The position numbers were made by a program, and so were the translations under genes. Under the pieces are notes generated by a model. That model was not told the DNA's origin, did not search any database, and saw nothing but the letters and a program-made list of their open reading frames with translations. Below are positions 1 through 8,439 of a stretch of DNA of 64,000 nucleotides, in pieces. Numbering within the stretch: position 1 is the stretch's first letter; each line of letters opens with the position of its first letter. Source of the stretch: Marinomonas sp. KMM3893 (GTDB taxonomy: Bacteria > Pseudomonadota > Gammaproteobacteria > Pseudomonadales > Marinomonadaceae); NCBI RefSeq assembly GCF_004352855.1, contig NZ_SJSC01000008.1, forward strand, positions 62,001 to 126,000, in the 5' to 3' direction.

Positions 1-90
1 TTTTGCGGTGCTTATTGGCGTAATGGTTTCCATGAAGATGGCTGCTGGAGTGGCGTACGGGTGGCCAATGGTTTGGGGGTTGAATGGTAA
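1..90 (+). CDS. FAD-dependent amine oxidase-type oxidoreductase, C-terminal end (partial)
   Basis: The first 29 codons of the window read in frame 1 to a TAA at 88-90 and give a tail containing [13 protein letters not shown]. That kind of ending is typical of the NAD/FAD-binding amine oxidase-like proteins (COG2907) encoded directly upstream of DUF1365 and cfa genes. The next gene starts at 84, inside this one, so the two are translationally coupled. Only the last residues are visible, so the family call rests on this short motif and on gene order. Confidence 0.7.
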   Translation, partial: FCGAYWRNGFHEDGCWSGVRVANGLGVEW

Positions 91-881
91 CGGACAAGGC
101 GATCAAGGCTGACGGCTATCACAGTGCTATCTATCATGGCACCGTGAGACATCGTCGGTTTGAACCTAAAAAACATGATTTTAGTTATGCGGTTTTCATG
201 ATGTATTTTGACCTTGATGAACTGGATGAGGTGTTAGCCCTGAGCCCTTGGTGGTCAAAAAAGGCGTTCCGTCTGGCGCGATTTAAACGCCAAGATTATT
301 TTGGTGACGACACAGTGCCGCTAAAAGACGCGGTGCTCAATGCGGTTAACAATAGGCTTGGAACGCAGCTAAATGGCCCGGTTAGGGTGCTCACAAACTG
401 TCGTTATTTTGGGTTTATTATTAATCCTATTACTTTGTATTACTGCTTTAATGAACAAGAGCAGCTTTGCGCCATCTTACTAGAAGTAACGAATACGCCA
501 TGGCAGGAGCGAGTAACTTATGTACTTTCTTGTGATCCGACTCGTCATTCTCAACGTATTATTTTTAATAAAGAAATGCATGTTTCGCCATTTCATCCGA
601 TGAACCATTTTTATGATTGGCGTAGTTCGTTACCAGGTCAGAAGTTGGCGATTCACATGCAGAATAAAGAACAAGATGACAACGAGCGCTGCGTATTTGA
701 TGCGACTTTAACGCTCAATCGAGCGAGTATTTCTCGCTCTGCTTTGGCTAAGGTGTTGTTTAACTATCCTGTTATGACGCTCAAAGTGGCGATGGGGATT
801 TACTGGCAAGCGTTGAAGTTATGGTTGAAAAAAGTGCCATTTCATTCTCATCCAAGCGACGCGTCATCGCATCATAAATGA
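84..881 (+). CDS. DUF1365 family protein
   Basis: A 265-residue protein of the DUF1365 family. The segments [17 protein letters not shown] near the N-terminus, [18 protein letters not shown] near residue 105 and [15 protein letters not shown] near residue 165 are the family's conserved blocks. The biochemical function is not established. Members almost always lie between an FAD oxidoreductase and a cfa-type methyltransferase, as here, and are thought to act in membrane-lipid modification. It overlaps the upstream gene by 7 bases and ends next to the cfa gene, so it belongs to one operon. Confidence 0.85.
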   Translation: MVTDKAIKADGYHSAIYHGTVRHRRFEPKKHDFSYAVFMMYFDLDELDEVLALSPWWSKKAFRLARFKRQDYFGDDTVPLKDAVLNAVNNRLGTQLNGPVRVLTNCRYFGFIINPITLYYCFNEQEQLCAILLEVTNTPWQERVTYVLSCDPTRHSQRIIFNKEMHVSPFHPMNHFYDWRSSLPGQKLAIHMQNKEQDDNERCVFDATLTLNRASISRSALAKVLFNYPVMTLKVAMGIYWQALKLWLKKVPFHSHPSDASSHHK

Positions 882-904
882 TCAAGATAAAGGGGCATGG
901 TTGC

Positions 905-2176
905 ATGAATTCAGTCAGTATCAATAACCAGAAAGTCACTAAGAGCCGCCGCAGTGAGTGGTTTAATGCAGTTGCGAAACGTGTCGTGTTTAGCATGTTA
1001 AAAAAACTCGACGTGGGGCATTTAACCTTAGACGATGAGGGGCAAATGTATGAATTCGGTGAGCCTAAAGAAAGCGCCAGCTACCATGCTCATATACAGG
1101 TTCATAATAAGAATGCGTATCGGGATATTTTCTTAAACAGCAGCATTGGCTCTGGGGAAGCCTATATGAAAGGCTGGTGGAGCTCGTCGGACCTTGTTGG
1201 TGTTATTCGTCTGATGGTTGCGAACCTAAATGTGATCAATAGGATGGATGCCAAACGTCCTATCTGGAGTCGAATGGGCGCCAAAATCGCCCACAAGTTG
1301 AATGCCAACAGTCAGCGAGGGTCAAAGAAAAACATTTCTGCTCACTACGATTTAGGCAACGATTTCTTTTCGTTATTTCTCGATCCTAGCATGATGTATT
1401 CAGCCGCTATTTACCCCAGTAGTAGCGCCTCTTTAGAAGACGCTGCGGTCAATAAACTGGATCGTATTTGCCAAAAACTGCAGCTCTGCGCGGACGATCA
1501 TCTGTTAGAAATCGGAACCGGTTGGGGCGGGATGGCCATTCATGCGGCGCAGCATTATGGTTGTCATGTTACCACGACCACTATTTCCCAAGAGCAATAT
1601 GAGTTTGCTAAACGCCGCGTTGAAGAAGCGGGCTTGAGTGATAAAGTTACCCTTTTATTAGAAGATTATCGAGACTTAACGGGGGAATATGACAAGCTGG
1701 TCTCCATTGAAATGATCGAAGCGGTGGGTCATGAATATTACGACAGCTACTTTAGTAAATGCAGTGAATTACTGAGGCCTCATGGTGTGATGGTGATTCA
1801 AGCGATTACCATTGCCGATCAGCGTTATGACTACGCGCGCGGTTCGGTGGATTTTATTCAGCGTTATATTTTCCCCGGCGGCTGCTTGCCATCGAACCAG
1901 GTGATAGCCCATAAAATAGCCCAAAAAACGGACATGCAGATTATCGGTTTAGAAGACATTACCGAGCATTATGCGAAAACCTTGGCAGATTGGCGGGCTC
2001 GTTTTCACAATGCCCGTCGAGAAGTGCTCGATATGGGGTTCGATGATGTGTTTTGTCGTATGTGGGATTTCTATTTGGCGTATTGCGAAGGCGGCTTTAA
2101 AGAGCGTGCTATCAGCACCGGGCAATTTGTTTTTGCCAAACCTGAGCATCGTTTCGAATTGGCTACGGTACGGTAG
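905..2176 (+). CDS. cfa: cyclopropane-fatty-acyl-phospholipid synthase family protein
   Basis: SAM-dependent methyltransferase that adds a methylene bridge to unsaturated phospholipid acyl chains. The SAM-binding motif LLEIGTGWGGMAIHAA is near residue 205, preceded by the family segment SAHYDLGNDFFSLFLDPSMMYS, and VSIEMIEAVGHEYYDSYF follows. About 423 residues, as usual for the Cfa family. An in-frame ATG exists at 878, but the start at 905 has a purine-rich AAAGGGG about 9 bases upstream and is preferred. It sits third in a tightly packed operon. Clusters of this composition are known in other proteobacteria as targets of the singlet-oxygen sigma factor RpoE/ChrR; no such regulator lies in the visible part. 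Confidence 0.92.
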   Translation: MNSVSINNQKVTKSRRSEWFNAVAKRVVFSMLKKLDVGHLTLDDEGQMYEFGEPKESASYHAHIQVHNKNAYRDIFLNSSIGSGEAYMKGWWSSSDLVGVIRLMVANLNVINRMDAKRPIWSRMGAKIAHKLNANSQRGSKKNISAHYDLGNDFFSLFLDPSMMYSAAIYPSSSASLEDAAVNKLDRICQKLQLCADDHLLEIGTGWGGMAIHAAQHYGCHVTTTTISQEQYEFAKRRVEEAGLSDKVTLLLEDYRDLTGEYDKLVSIEMIEAVGHEYYDSYFSKCSELLRPHGVMVIQAITIADQRYDYARGSVDFIQRYIFPGGCLPSNQVIAHKIAQKTDMQIIGLEDITEHYAKTLADWRARFHNARREVLDMGFDDVFCRMWDFYLAYCEGGFKERAISTGQFVFAKPEHRFELATVR

Positions 2177-2182
2177 AAAGGG

Positions 2183-2707
2183 ATGAAGCCCTTGATGAAT
2201 GCCATGATGTTTCAAGGGGTGTGGTTCGCTTGTGTGTTGGGTGGCGATACGCTGGCGTTGATAATTACGTCAGTGTACTTATTTTTGCATGATCATTACT
2301 TTATGAATAAGCGCTCTGAGTGGCGTTTAGTGTTACTGTTTTTCCTCTTGGGCGTTCTGATAGACGGTAGTTTTTTCCACTTTGGTATTTTCTCCTCATC
2401 AGCCGACGCGCAATATTTTGGTAACCTCCCGCCAATATGGTTGTTGTGTTTGTGGGTGTCGGTTGCCACTTTATTTGCCCATAGCTTGGCCTTTTTGAGA
2501 ACCCGCTATTATTTGAGTGCTATGCTGGGTTTTATTGGGCCAACCTGTAGCTACCTTGCTGGTGTAAAGCTAACTGGTATTTCATTAGCTGAACCTTGGT
2601 GGCTGTCTTTATTTGCCGTTGCTTTAGCTTGGTCGCTGATTTTGCCCGTAGGTGTTTATTACTGCGAAAAATGGGCCTTGTATTCGAAAGAGGATAAGCC
2701 GTTATGA
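2183..2707 (+). CDS. DUF2878 family membrane protein
   Basis: A 174-residue hydrophobic protein with about five predicted membrane segments (for example residues 45-65 and 140-160). The pattern LGVLIDGSFFHFGIF and the length fit DUF2878, a family found beside cfa in stress-related lipid operons. Function unknown. It starts 6 bases after cfa and overlaps the next gene by 4 bases (ATGA), so it is cotranscribed and coupled. Confidence 0.8.
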   Translation: MKPLMNAMMFQGVWFACVLGGDTLALIITSVYLFLHDHYFMNKRSEWRLVLLFFLLGVLIDGSFFHFGIFSSSADAQYFGNLPPIWLLCLWVSVATLFAHSLAFLRTRYYLSAMLGFIGPTCSYLAGVKLTGISLAEPWWLSLFAVALAWSLILPVGVYYCEKWALYSKEDKPL

Positions 2708-3435
2708 TCAAACAATCTATTATTCAAAAACCACTTTTGCCTTTGTTGTTTACGCTTTTTTTAGGGGCGACGTTTAGTCAAATTGCGTCGGCCCAAGAGA
2801 GCTTTCAGAAGGTAGTGGGGTCGGCTTATAGTGTAAAAACTGGTGCGCTTTTATACCGAGAAACGCATACCATCAGTGAAGATGGAAAACACAAGGTGGA
2901 GTATTCAGAGCCGGATGGTTTGGTGTTTGGTCATAAAGTGATTGATGAAAGCCATTCCAAAATTGCGCCAAGCTTTACTCAGACCAATATGCGCAATGGC
3001 GAAGAAATCAAAGTAGACAGCAGTGCCAAGCAAATTGTTGTGCATTATAAAAAAGACCGAGAAACAGAGCGCAAAGTAGCCAGCATTGATTATCAACCGG
3101 GTATGGTGGTGGATGCAGGCTTTAATGCGTTTGTGAAGCAGTATTGGCAGTCGCTAGAGAATGACACCAAAATGGACATTCAATTTGTCGTACCGAGCCG
3201 ACAGTCAACGGTTGGTTTTACCGTGAGTCGCAGCTTATGCAAACCAGACACACAAAAAGGCGCTGAGTGTTTTGTTCTGACCCCAGATTCTTGGGTAGTC
3301 AAAATACTCGTTGACCCTATTTTATTAGCCTATGATTCAGACACAAAACGCTTACTGCGTTTTACCGGTCGTGCCAACATAGCGGATAAAAACGGCGACT
3401 ACCAAGCGGTTGATATCCAATACCACTATTATTGA
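2704..3435 (+). CDS. periplasmic protein of unknown function (cfa operon)
   Basis: A 243-residue protein with a typical signal peptide (residues 1-30, cleavage near ASA-QES). The rest is beta-rich with a repeated pattern of charged strands and one pair of cysteines (SLCKPDTQKGAECF). I do not recognise a named domain. Its place between DUF2878 and the DUF3833 lipoprotein, with overlapping ends, suggests a role at the inner membrane/periplasm in the same lipid-modifying pathway; that is inference from context. Confidence 0.75.
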   Translation: MIKQSIIQKPLLPLLFTLFLGATFSQIASAQESFQKVVGSAYSVKTGALLYRETHTISEDGKHKVEYSEPDGLVFGHKVIDESHSKIAPSFTQTNMRNGEEIKVDSSAKQIVVHYKKDRETERKVASIDYQPGMVVDAGFNAFVKQYWQSLENDTKMDIQFVVPSRQSTVGFTVSRSLCKPDTQKGAECFVLTPDSWVVKILVDPILLAYDSDTKRLLRFTGRANIADKNGDYQAVDIQYHYY

Positions 3436-3458
3436 TTCAGTATTTAGGGGAGCCAGAC

Positions 3459-4019
3459 ATGGCGTTATTAACAAGACGAATGGTGTGGTTAAAAGGAGTG
3501 GTGTTTGCGAGCTTTATCGGCTTGCTCGGCTGTTCCTCCCCAACGGTATCTGAGTATGCCGATAACTCCCCCGATTTTGCGTTATCTCAGTTTTTCTCAG
3601 GCCATCTTACGGCGCATGGCATTTTAAAAAATCGCAGTGGTAAGGTGATTCGGTATTTTGATGCCGACTTACACGGTCAATGGCAAGATGGTGTGGGCAC
3701 GTTAAAAGAAGACTTTGTCTTTGACGATGGTGAAAAACAACACCGCACCTGGACGATGGCCCCAGACAAACATGGGCAATATATTGCAACCGCTAATGAT
3801 GTCATTGGTCATGGTGTGATTCGTCAAGCGGGTAACGCCCTTTTTATGCAGTACGTTTTACGCATCCCTTATGATGGCGATACGCTTGATGTGAGCGTGG
3901 ACGATAGAATGTATCGAGTGAATGATCGTGTTGTTATTAATGAATCTGTACTGAGTAAGTTCGGCTTTGACGTTGGCTATCTGACGTTAGTAATAGAGAA
4001 AGTCGTAGACTCAGAATAA
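3459..4019 (+). CDS. DUF3833 family lipoprotein
   Basis: A lipoprotein of about 186 residues: the N-terminus has a hydrophobic stretch ending in the lipobox LLGC near residue 25, followed by a DUF3833 domain (FFSGHLTAHGILKNRSGKVIRYFDADLHG and later segments). DUF3833 proteins recur beside cfa. An upstream TTG at 3432 is in frame, but the ATG at 3459 has AGGGGAG 8 bases ahead and starts cleanly before the signal peptide. It is the last gene of the cfa operon. Confidence 0.82.
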   Translation: MALLTRRMVWLKGVVFASFIGLLGCSSPTVSEYADNSPDFALSQFFSGHLTAHGILKNRSGKVIRYFDADLHGQWQDGVGTLKEDFVFDDGEKQHRTWTMAPDKHGQYIATANDVIGHGVIRQAGNALFMQYVLRIPYDGDTLDVSVDDRMYRVNDRVVINESVLSKFGFDVGYLTLVIEKVVDSE

Positions 4020-4095
4020 AGCGGGCGATTGTATTTCTTAGGGGCTTCTCTTATCCTTGCGCGGTTCTCTCCCTCATGAAAGCAAAAGGCGTGTT

Positions 4096-4446
4096 ATGGC
4101 AACTCTGGTTTTTCGACTTAAATATGTTCCTGATGAAGAAGCAGACGACATCCGCCAACTGCTGTTTGATAATGATATTCCTTTTTATGAAACATCCGCA
4201 GGCCGCTGGCAAATCTCGTTAGCAGGCATTTGGGTCAAAGAGAAAGAGCAGGCGAAGGCCGCGTTGGCACTCATTCGCGAAGATCAGGCGAAACGCGTAA
4301 CCGATCGAAAGCCGCCAACGCCTTGGGAATGGTTAGTAGGTTATGTCCAATACGCTCGACAAAACCCAGTAGAAAGCCTGTTTACGTTATTTGCGATCTT
4401 AATAATATTAAGTGTTTCTGTGCTGCCTTTCTTGGCTTGGCTTTAA
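4096..4446 (+). CDS. DUF6164 family small membrane protein
   Basis: A protein of about 116 residues beginning MATLVFRLKYVPDEEADDIRQLL, with IPFYETSAGRWQISLAGIWV in the middle and a single C-terminal membrane helix (last 25 residues). This matches DUF6164, a small gammaproteobacterial family of unknown role with a soluble N-terminal domain. I chose the ATG at 4096 because the family begins there; a TTG 13 codons upstream is in frame. Its TAA shares bases with the stop codon of the convergent CBS gene. Confidence 0.8.
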   Translation: MATLVFRLKYVPDEEADDIRQLLFDNDIPFYETSAGRWQISLAGIWVKEKEQAKAALALIREDQAKRVTDRKPPTPWEWLVGYVQYARQNPVESLFTLFAILIILSVSVLPFLAWL

Positions 4447-4859
4447 ACTGGAACGCATTTTTCCTGACTTTGAATCAAAGCCCGCACAACATGCTTGCGG
4501 GTAATGACGCCAATAAGTCGGGTACCTTCCACCACAGGGTAAACTTTAGGTTTGGCCTCCATCATGAGTTTGGCGACTTGTAAGACATGCTGATTCGGAC
4601 TGACGCTTAACACATTATGCTGCATGACGCTGTCTACGCTATTCGATTCATCGCAGTAGTAAGCACTCTGTACTAATGCCGATAACATGTCCTGCTCTGA
4701 GACAAAACCTATTAGGTTTCCATGCTGATCTGCGACAGGTGCGCCAGATAGGTTGTGTTGAGCTAAGCCTATGGCGCATTGCGTGATACTGTTTTCTGGA
4801 TGCACAAAAAAAGTATCTTTGGACATGATGTCTCTCACTAAAAGAGTTTCTGCTGCCAT
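4443..4859 (-). CDS. CBS domain protein
   Basis: A 138-residue protein made of two CBS motifs. The first runs from about residue 8 (VRDIMSKDTFFVHPENSI) to 65, the second from about 75 (VDSVMQHNVLSVSPNQHV) to the end. Pairs of CBS motifs form a Bateman module that binds adenine nucleotides. With no effector domain attached, the partner cannot be named. It is a single gene, and its stop codon overlaps that of the convergent DUF6164 gene. A second stand-alone CBS protein lies at 62842-63267. Confidence 0.88.
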   Translation of the reverse strand: MAAETLLVRDIMSKDTFFVHPENSITQCAIGLAQHNLSGAPVADQHGNLIGFVSEQDMLSALVQSAYYCDESNSVDSVMQHNVLSVSPNQHVLQVAKLMMEAKPKVYPVVEGTRLIGVITRKHVVRALIQSQEKCVPV

Positions 4860-4966
4860 ATTGTTCTCCTTATGACAAACCCATTAAGATTCGATGTTGC
4901 GACTCTTTTAGTGTAGTTCGCTATGGTCGTCCTTGCTGTTTTTTTCTGCGGACTTGAGGCAAATAC

Positions 4967-5935
4967 TCACGCCACTTTAAGCGGTTGTTCTAGAATTTCT
5001 CGATTTTTCTTACGCTGCATTGAGGCGCTAATGAACTGCACGCTGATGGCGCTCACAATCACTAAAAACATACCTAATAGACTTAACATGTCGGCATGAG
5101 AGGATTGAATGATCTCCGGCCACACGCCCCATGCCACGCAAACTTCAGTCAAAATAAAAGCGGTAACAGGAGTGAGTGCGATCGCAGCACTTACTTGAAC
5201 GGTTTGCCAATAACGTAACGCCTGAGCAAATGCTCCGTAAGCGATCAAGGTATTGAAACAGCAAAATGCCGCCACCATGCCATCCGTAAAGGACATCTTG
5301 GTTAGCTCCGCAGGGGAAGAAAAGGGCAACATAACCACCAGAGCATAGCCATAAATAGCGAGCAATATGTTGGATGGCGATAACTGAGTAAAAAGCGATT
5401 TTTGCAGCAATGCGTAGAGTGACCAAGCCAATGCAGACATCTGCACAATGGCAAATCCAATCCAGATGGTATTGCCTTGATTATTCGAAAATACTGGGTG
5501 AAAAAACACCATCATACCGATACCAAGCAAGGCAAAGCAGGCCCATTGTTTGATATGAATGGTTTCCTTTAAGAAAATTAATCCGCCTAATGCTAAGAAC
5601 AGTGGCGCAATTTGAAAACTCAACTGTGCTGAGCCAGGAAGCAAAAACTGTAGGCTCCAAGCAAAGCTGGTGTAGTTGATAATTAAGAAGGTGCCGGCGG
5701 CGGCAATGCGCAGCCAATCCTTTTTGGACAAGCGTTTAAACTCGCCCAGCTTGCCGCGTTGCCACTGCCATAGGGCTAAAATAATGCCGGCCACTGAAAA
5801 ACGTAGCCAGGTTAAGGTGATAGGGTCCGAAAAACCAGATGACAGTTTCAAGGCGATCGGCAGCATTCCCCAGAACAGCACGGTAATACAGCTAAAAAAG
5901 AGGCCATATAGGAAAATTTGTTTTGAGGTGAGCAT
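4967..5935 (-). CDS. DMT superfamily transporter (EamA)
   Basis: An inner-membrane protein of about 322 residues with roughly ten helices arranged as two EamA repeats (motifs FWGMLPIALKLSS in the first half, ALAWSLYALLQK opening the second). Such proteins usually export or import small metabolites; the substrate is unknown. The start at 5935 (MLTSKQIF) is preferred over a reading frame extending to 6031, because an AAGGT precedes it and the extension has no membrane-protein character. It is divergent from a LysR-type regulator at 6046, which probably controls it. Confidence 0.85.
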   Translation of the reverse strand: MLTSKQIFLYGLFFSCITVLFWGMLPIALKLSSGFSDPITLTWLRFSVAGIILALWQWQRGKLGEFKRLSKKDWLRIAAAGTFLIINYTSFAWSLQFLLPGSAQLSFQIAPLFLALGGLIFLKETIHIKQWACFALLGIGMMVFFHPVFSNNQGNTIWIGFAIVQMSALAWSLYALLQKSLFTQLSPSNILLAIYGYALVVMLPFSSPAELTKMSFTDGMVAAFCCFNTLIAYGAFAQALRYWQTVQVSAAIALTPVTAFILTEVCVAWGVWPEIIQSSHADMLSLLGMFLVIVSAISVQFISASMQRKKNREILEQPLKVA

Positions 5936-6045
5936 AATGATGACCTTGAAAAAAAGTAAGGAGCGACTCAGCATCATGGCTTTCCATTGGTGCGAAATCC
6001 AATGCATAATAGTCCTAACCATTATGCACAAATCGGAATTAGCTT

Positions 6046-6978
6046 ATGATCCCCAGCGCGCTACAGCATTTGGATTTGAAATCACTAACAGGGCTTCTGT
6101 ATTTGCTGGAAGAGCGTAATGTTGGGCGTGCTGCAGAGCGATTATTTTTAAGCCAATCGGCGATGAGTCGCCTGTTAAATCGTCTACGCAATGCGTTTGA
6201 CGATCCTTTGTTTATCCGTACCTCAAGGGCCATGGTGCCCACGTCAAAAGCCTTAGCATTAGAAGCCCCCTTAAAGCAGATGCTAGAACAAATGGTGGGC
6301 TTGGGATCCTCGTCTGAATTCCAAGCGCAAAGTAGCCATCGAACCTTTCGTATTCAAACCACGCATTACCAAGCGCAAGCCTATATGCCGGCCATTGCTG
6401 AGCAGTTCTATCAAGAGGCTCCATTCGCTTCGTTAGAGGCCAGCACCTTGACAGAATCTAGCTTGTTGAATCAAGCGGAGCATTCTATTGATGTCGCCTT
6501 ATGCAGTGACTACATACATCTGCCAAAGCGTTTTGAAAAAGTCCTATTAGGGCGTGAAAAGTTTCGTTGTATTATGTCGGCTAATCATGAGCTGGCGAGC
6601 AAAGACAGCATCACCATAGAGGATTATTTGGCGCACTCGCATGTTTTAGTGAATCTAGGAGGGTCTAACCCAGTGGTAAGCGACGCCTTATTAGGTGAGC
6701 GCGCCCGCGAGCGGCATTTTGCTTTTCGCACTCCTTATATGTTGGCCGCGTTGGAAACTGTGGGCAGAACCTCGTTATTAATGAGCAACAGCGGTCTATT
6801 ACCAGAACGTTTTAGCGCCCAGTTTGGGTTGGTGATAAAAGACTTACCGATGGAGTTTCCCTTTCTAGATTATTACTTGAGCTGGCCGAGATCGGCACAA
6901 AATGACCCAGGCGTTATTTGGTTTAGAGGTATTTGCGAACGCGTCGTTAAGACCTTAATACCGTATCCTGCAGATTAG
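6046..6978 (+). CDS. LysR family transcriptional regulator
   Basis: A 310-residue LTTR. The N-terminal winged helix-turn-helix (residues 8-65, LLYLLEERNVGRAAERLFLSQSAMSRLLNRLR) is followed by a substrate-binding domain from about residue 95. It is divergently transcribed from the EamA transporter, with about 110 bases between start codons, the usual layout for an LTTR and its target. The ligand is unknown. Confidence 0.9.
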   Translation: MIPSALQHLDLKSLTGLLYLLEERNVGRAAERLFLSQSAMSRLLNRLRNAFDDPLFIRTSRAMVPTSKALALEAPLKQMLEQMVGLGSSSEFQAQSSHRTFRIQTTHYQAQAYMPAIAEQFYQEAPFASLEASTLTESSLLNQAEHSIDVALCSDYIHLPKRFEKVLLGREKFRCIMSANHELASKDSITIEDYLAHSHVLVNLGGSNPVVSDALLGERARERHFAFRTPYMLAALETVGRTSLLMSNSGLLPERFSAQFGLVIKDLPMEFPFLDYYLSWPRSAQNDPGVIWFRGICERVVKTLIPYPAD

Positions 6979-7048
6979 AGGGGATCTAGTTAGTCCACCT
7001 TAAAGACAAACTCAGTTATACTAACGTTTTGATCAAATCGACAACATT

Positions 7049-8038
7049 ATGGCGGCATTGAAAAACAAACAATCAAAGGGACGACGCACTAATAAGCTTG
7101 AGTTGCACCCACGCAATCCACATCAAGCTCGGTACGACTTTGCGTTGTTAGCGGACTCTTGTCCTGAACTCTCTCATTACATTAAGCCAAATCAATATGG
7201 CAATGAGTCGGTGGATTTTGCTAATCCTGATGCTGTCAAAACGTTAAATCGTGCTCTCTTAAGCCATTTTTATGGTGTGGCATTTTGGGATATCCCAGCA
7301 GGCTATCTTTGCCCGCCTATTCCGGGTCGCGCAGACTACATACATTATCTGGCCGATTTGCTGGCGAGCAGTAACCATGGCGTTATTCCTCGAGGGAAAA
7401 GTGTCAGGGCGCTTGATGTCGGTGTGGGAGCAAATTGCGTTTATCCTATTATCGGTCATCAAGAATATGGCTGGCAGTTTGTTGGTTCAGACGTTAACCC
7501 TATTGCTGTGGCAACCTGCGAAACCATTATTAAATCCAATGCCTGCTTAAAAGGCGCCATCAGTGCTCGCTTGCAACACAATGCAGCCAAGTTATTTGAC
7601 GGCATTTGGAAAGAAAAAGAACGTTTTGATGTGGTGCTTTGTAACCCGCCTTTTCATACCAGCGAAGCCGCTATGCAGAGTGAGTCAAACCGTAAGTGGC
7701 GCGGTGTAAAAGGCAAGGTCGTGACTAACAATCAAAAGCCAGTATTGAACTTTGGTGGCACCGCACCTGAATTATGGTGTGAGGGCGGCGAAGCAGGTTT
7801 TGTGTCTCGAATGATCAAAGAAAGCACGCACTATGCGGATCGCTGTTTTTGGTTTACGTCCTTGGTGGCAAGACAAGGCAATCTTGATGCTATCTACCGT
7901 GCTTTGAAAGAAGCCGGCGCCCGACAAGTAAAAACCATCGAAATGGCCCAAGGGCAAAAAATAAGCCGCTTCGTGGCGTGGAGTTTCTTACAAGACGATC
8001 AAATAGATTACTGGCAAGACAACCACTGGCAATCTTAA
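7049..8038 (+). CDS. rlmF: 23S rRNA (adenine(1618)-N(6))-methyltransferase
   Basis: RlmF methylates N6 of A1618 in 23S rRNA. The 329-residue protein has the family N-terminus (LHPRNPHQARYDFALLADSCPEL), a SAM site around ALDVGVGANCVYPIIG (near residue 125), and the N6-adenine methyltransferase motif NPPF near residue 200. Length and motifs fit. Single gene. Confidence 0.93.
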   Translation: MAALKNKQSKGRRTNKLELHPRNPHQARYDFALLADSCPELSHYIKPNQYGNESVDFANPDAVKTLNRALLSHFYGVAFWDIPAGYLCPPIPGRADYIHYLADLLASSNHGVIPRGKSVRALDVGVGANCVYPIIGHQEYGWQFVGSDVNPIAVATCETIIKSNACLKGAISARLQHNAAKLFDGIWKEKERFDVVLCNPPFHTSEAAMQSESNRKWRGVKGKVVTNNQKPVLNFGGTAPELWCEGGEAGFVSRMIKESTHYADRCFWFTSLVARQGNLDAIYRALKEAGARQVKTIEMAQGQKISRFVAWSFLQDDQIDYWQDNHWQS

Positions 8039-8439
8039 CCTCTTGGGAAGGTGCGAATGCGGCTGATGTTCTTTGTAGAAATAGCCTCACATGTAGCCCC
8101 TTCCTAAGAAGGCCTCGTTAGTTTTTATGGTAACTGCGCTCACTTTCCATTTACTGTTTATTAACAATGTCTTACCCACATCAATCATGCCTCCAATAAG
8201 GCGGCTCGCTTCATTTCTTAATAGTATTATCTTGGCGGAGATTTTTTAATGACGCTTCTATTGAACCTGAGGGATAGATCAATGGTCGAAAAAAGGATAG
8301 TTTCTAATTAAGTCATTAATGCGCCACGGGAGAATGGTTTAACCCTGTTCGTGGTGGGGTGGGTAGTGTGGTGAACTCTTGGCGGTTTCGCTTGTTTAAT
8401 AAGGCATATATTGATGCTTACAGAAGGGAATATACATAG
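8039..8439. other. 400-base intergenic region without a recognisable gene
   Basis: Between rlmF and the GGDEF/EAL gene. It holds no credible reading frame. A short hairpin CCTTC-ctaa-GAAGG at 8099-8112 might help end rlmF transcription, but the T-rich stretch is some distance away. I see no riboswitch or clear operator; the promoter of the downstream gene presumably lies in the right half. Confidence 0.5.

Noticed and set aside
8039-8439. Possible c-di-GMP riboswitch ahead of the GGDEF/EAL gene.
   Set aside because: No match to the GEMM aptamer motifs was seen by eye.
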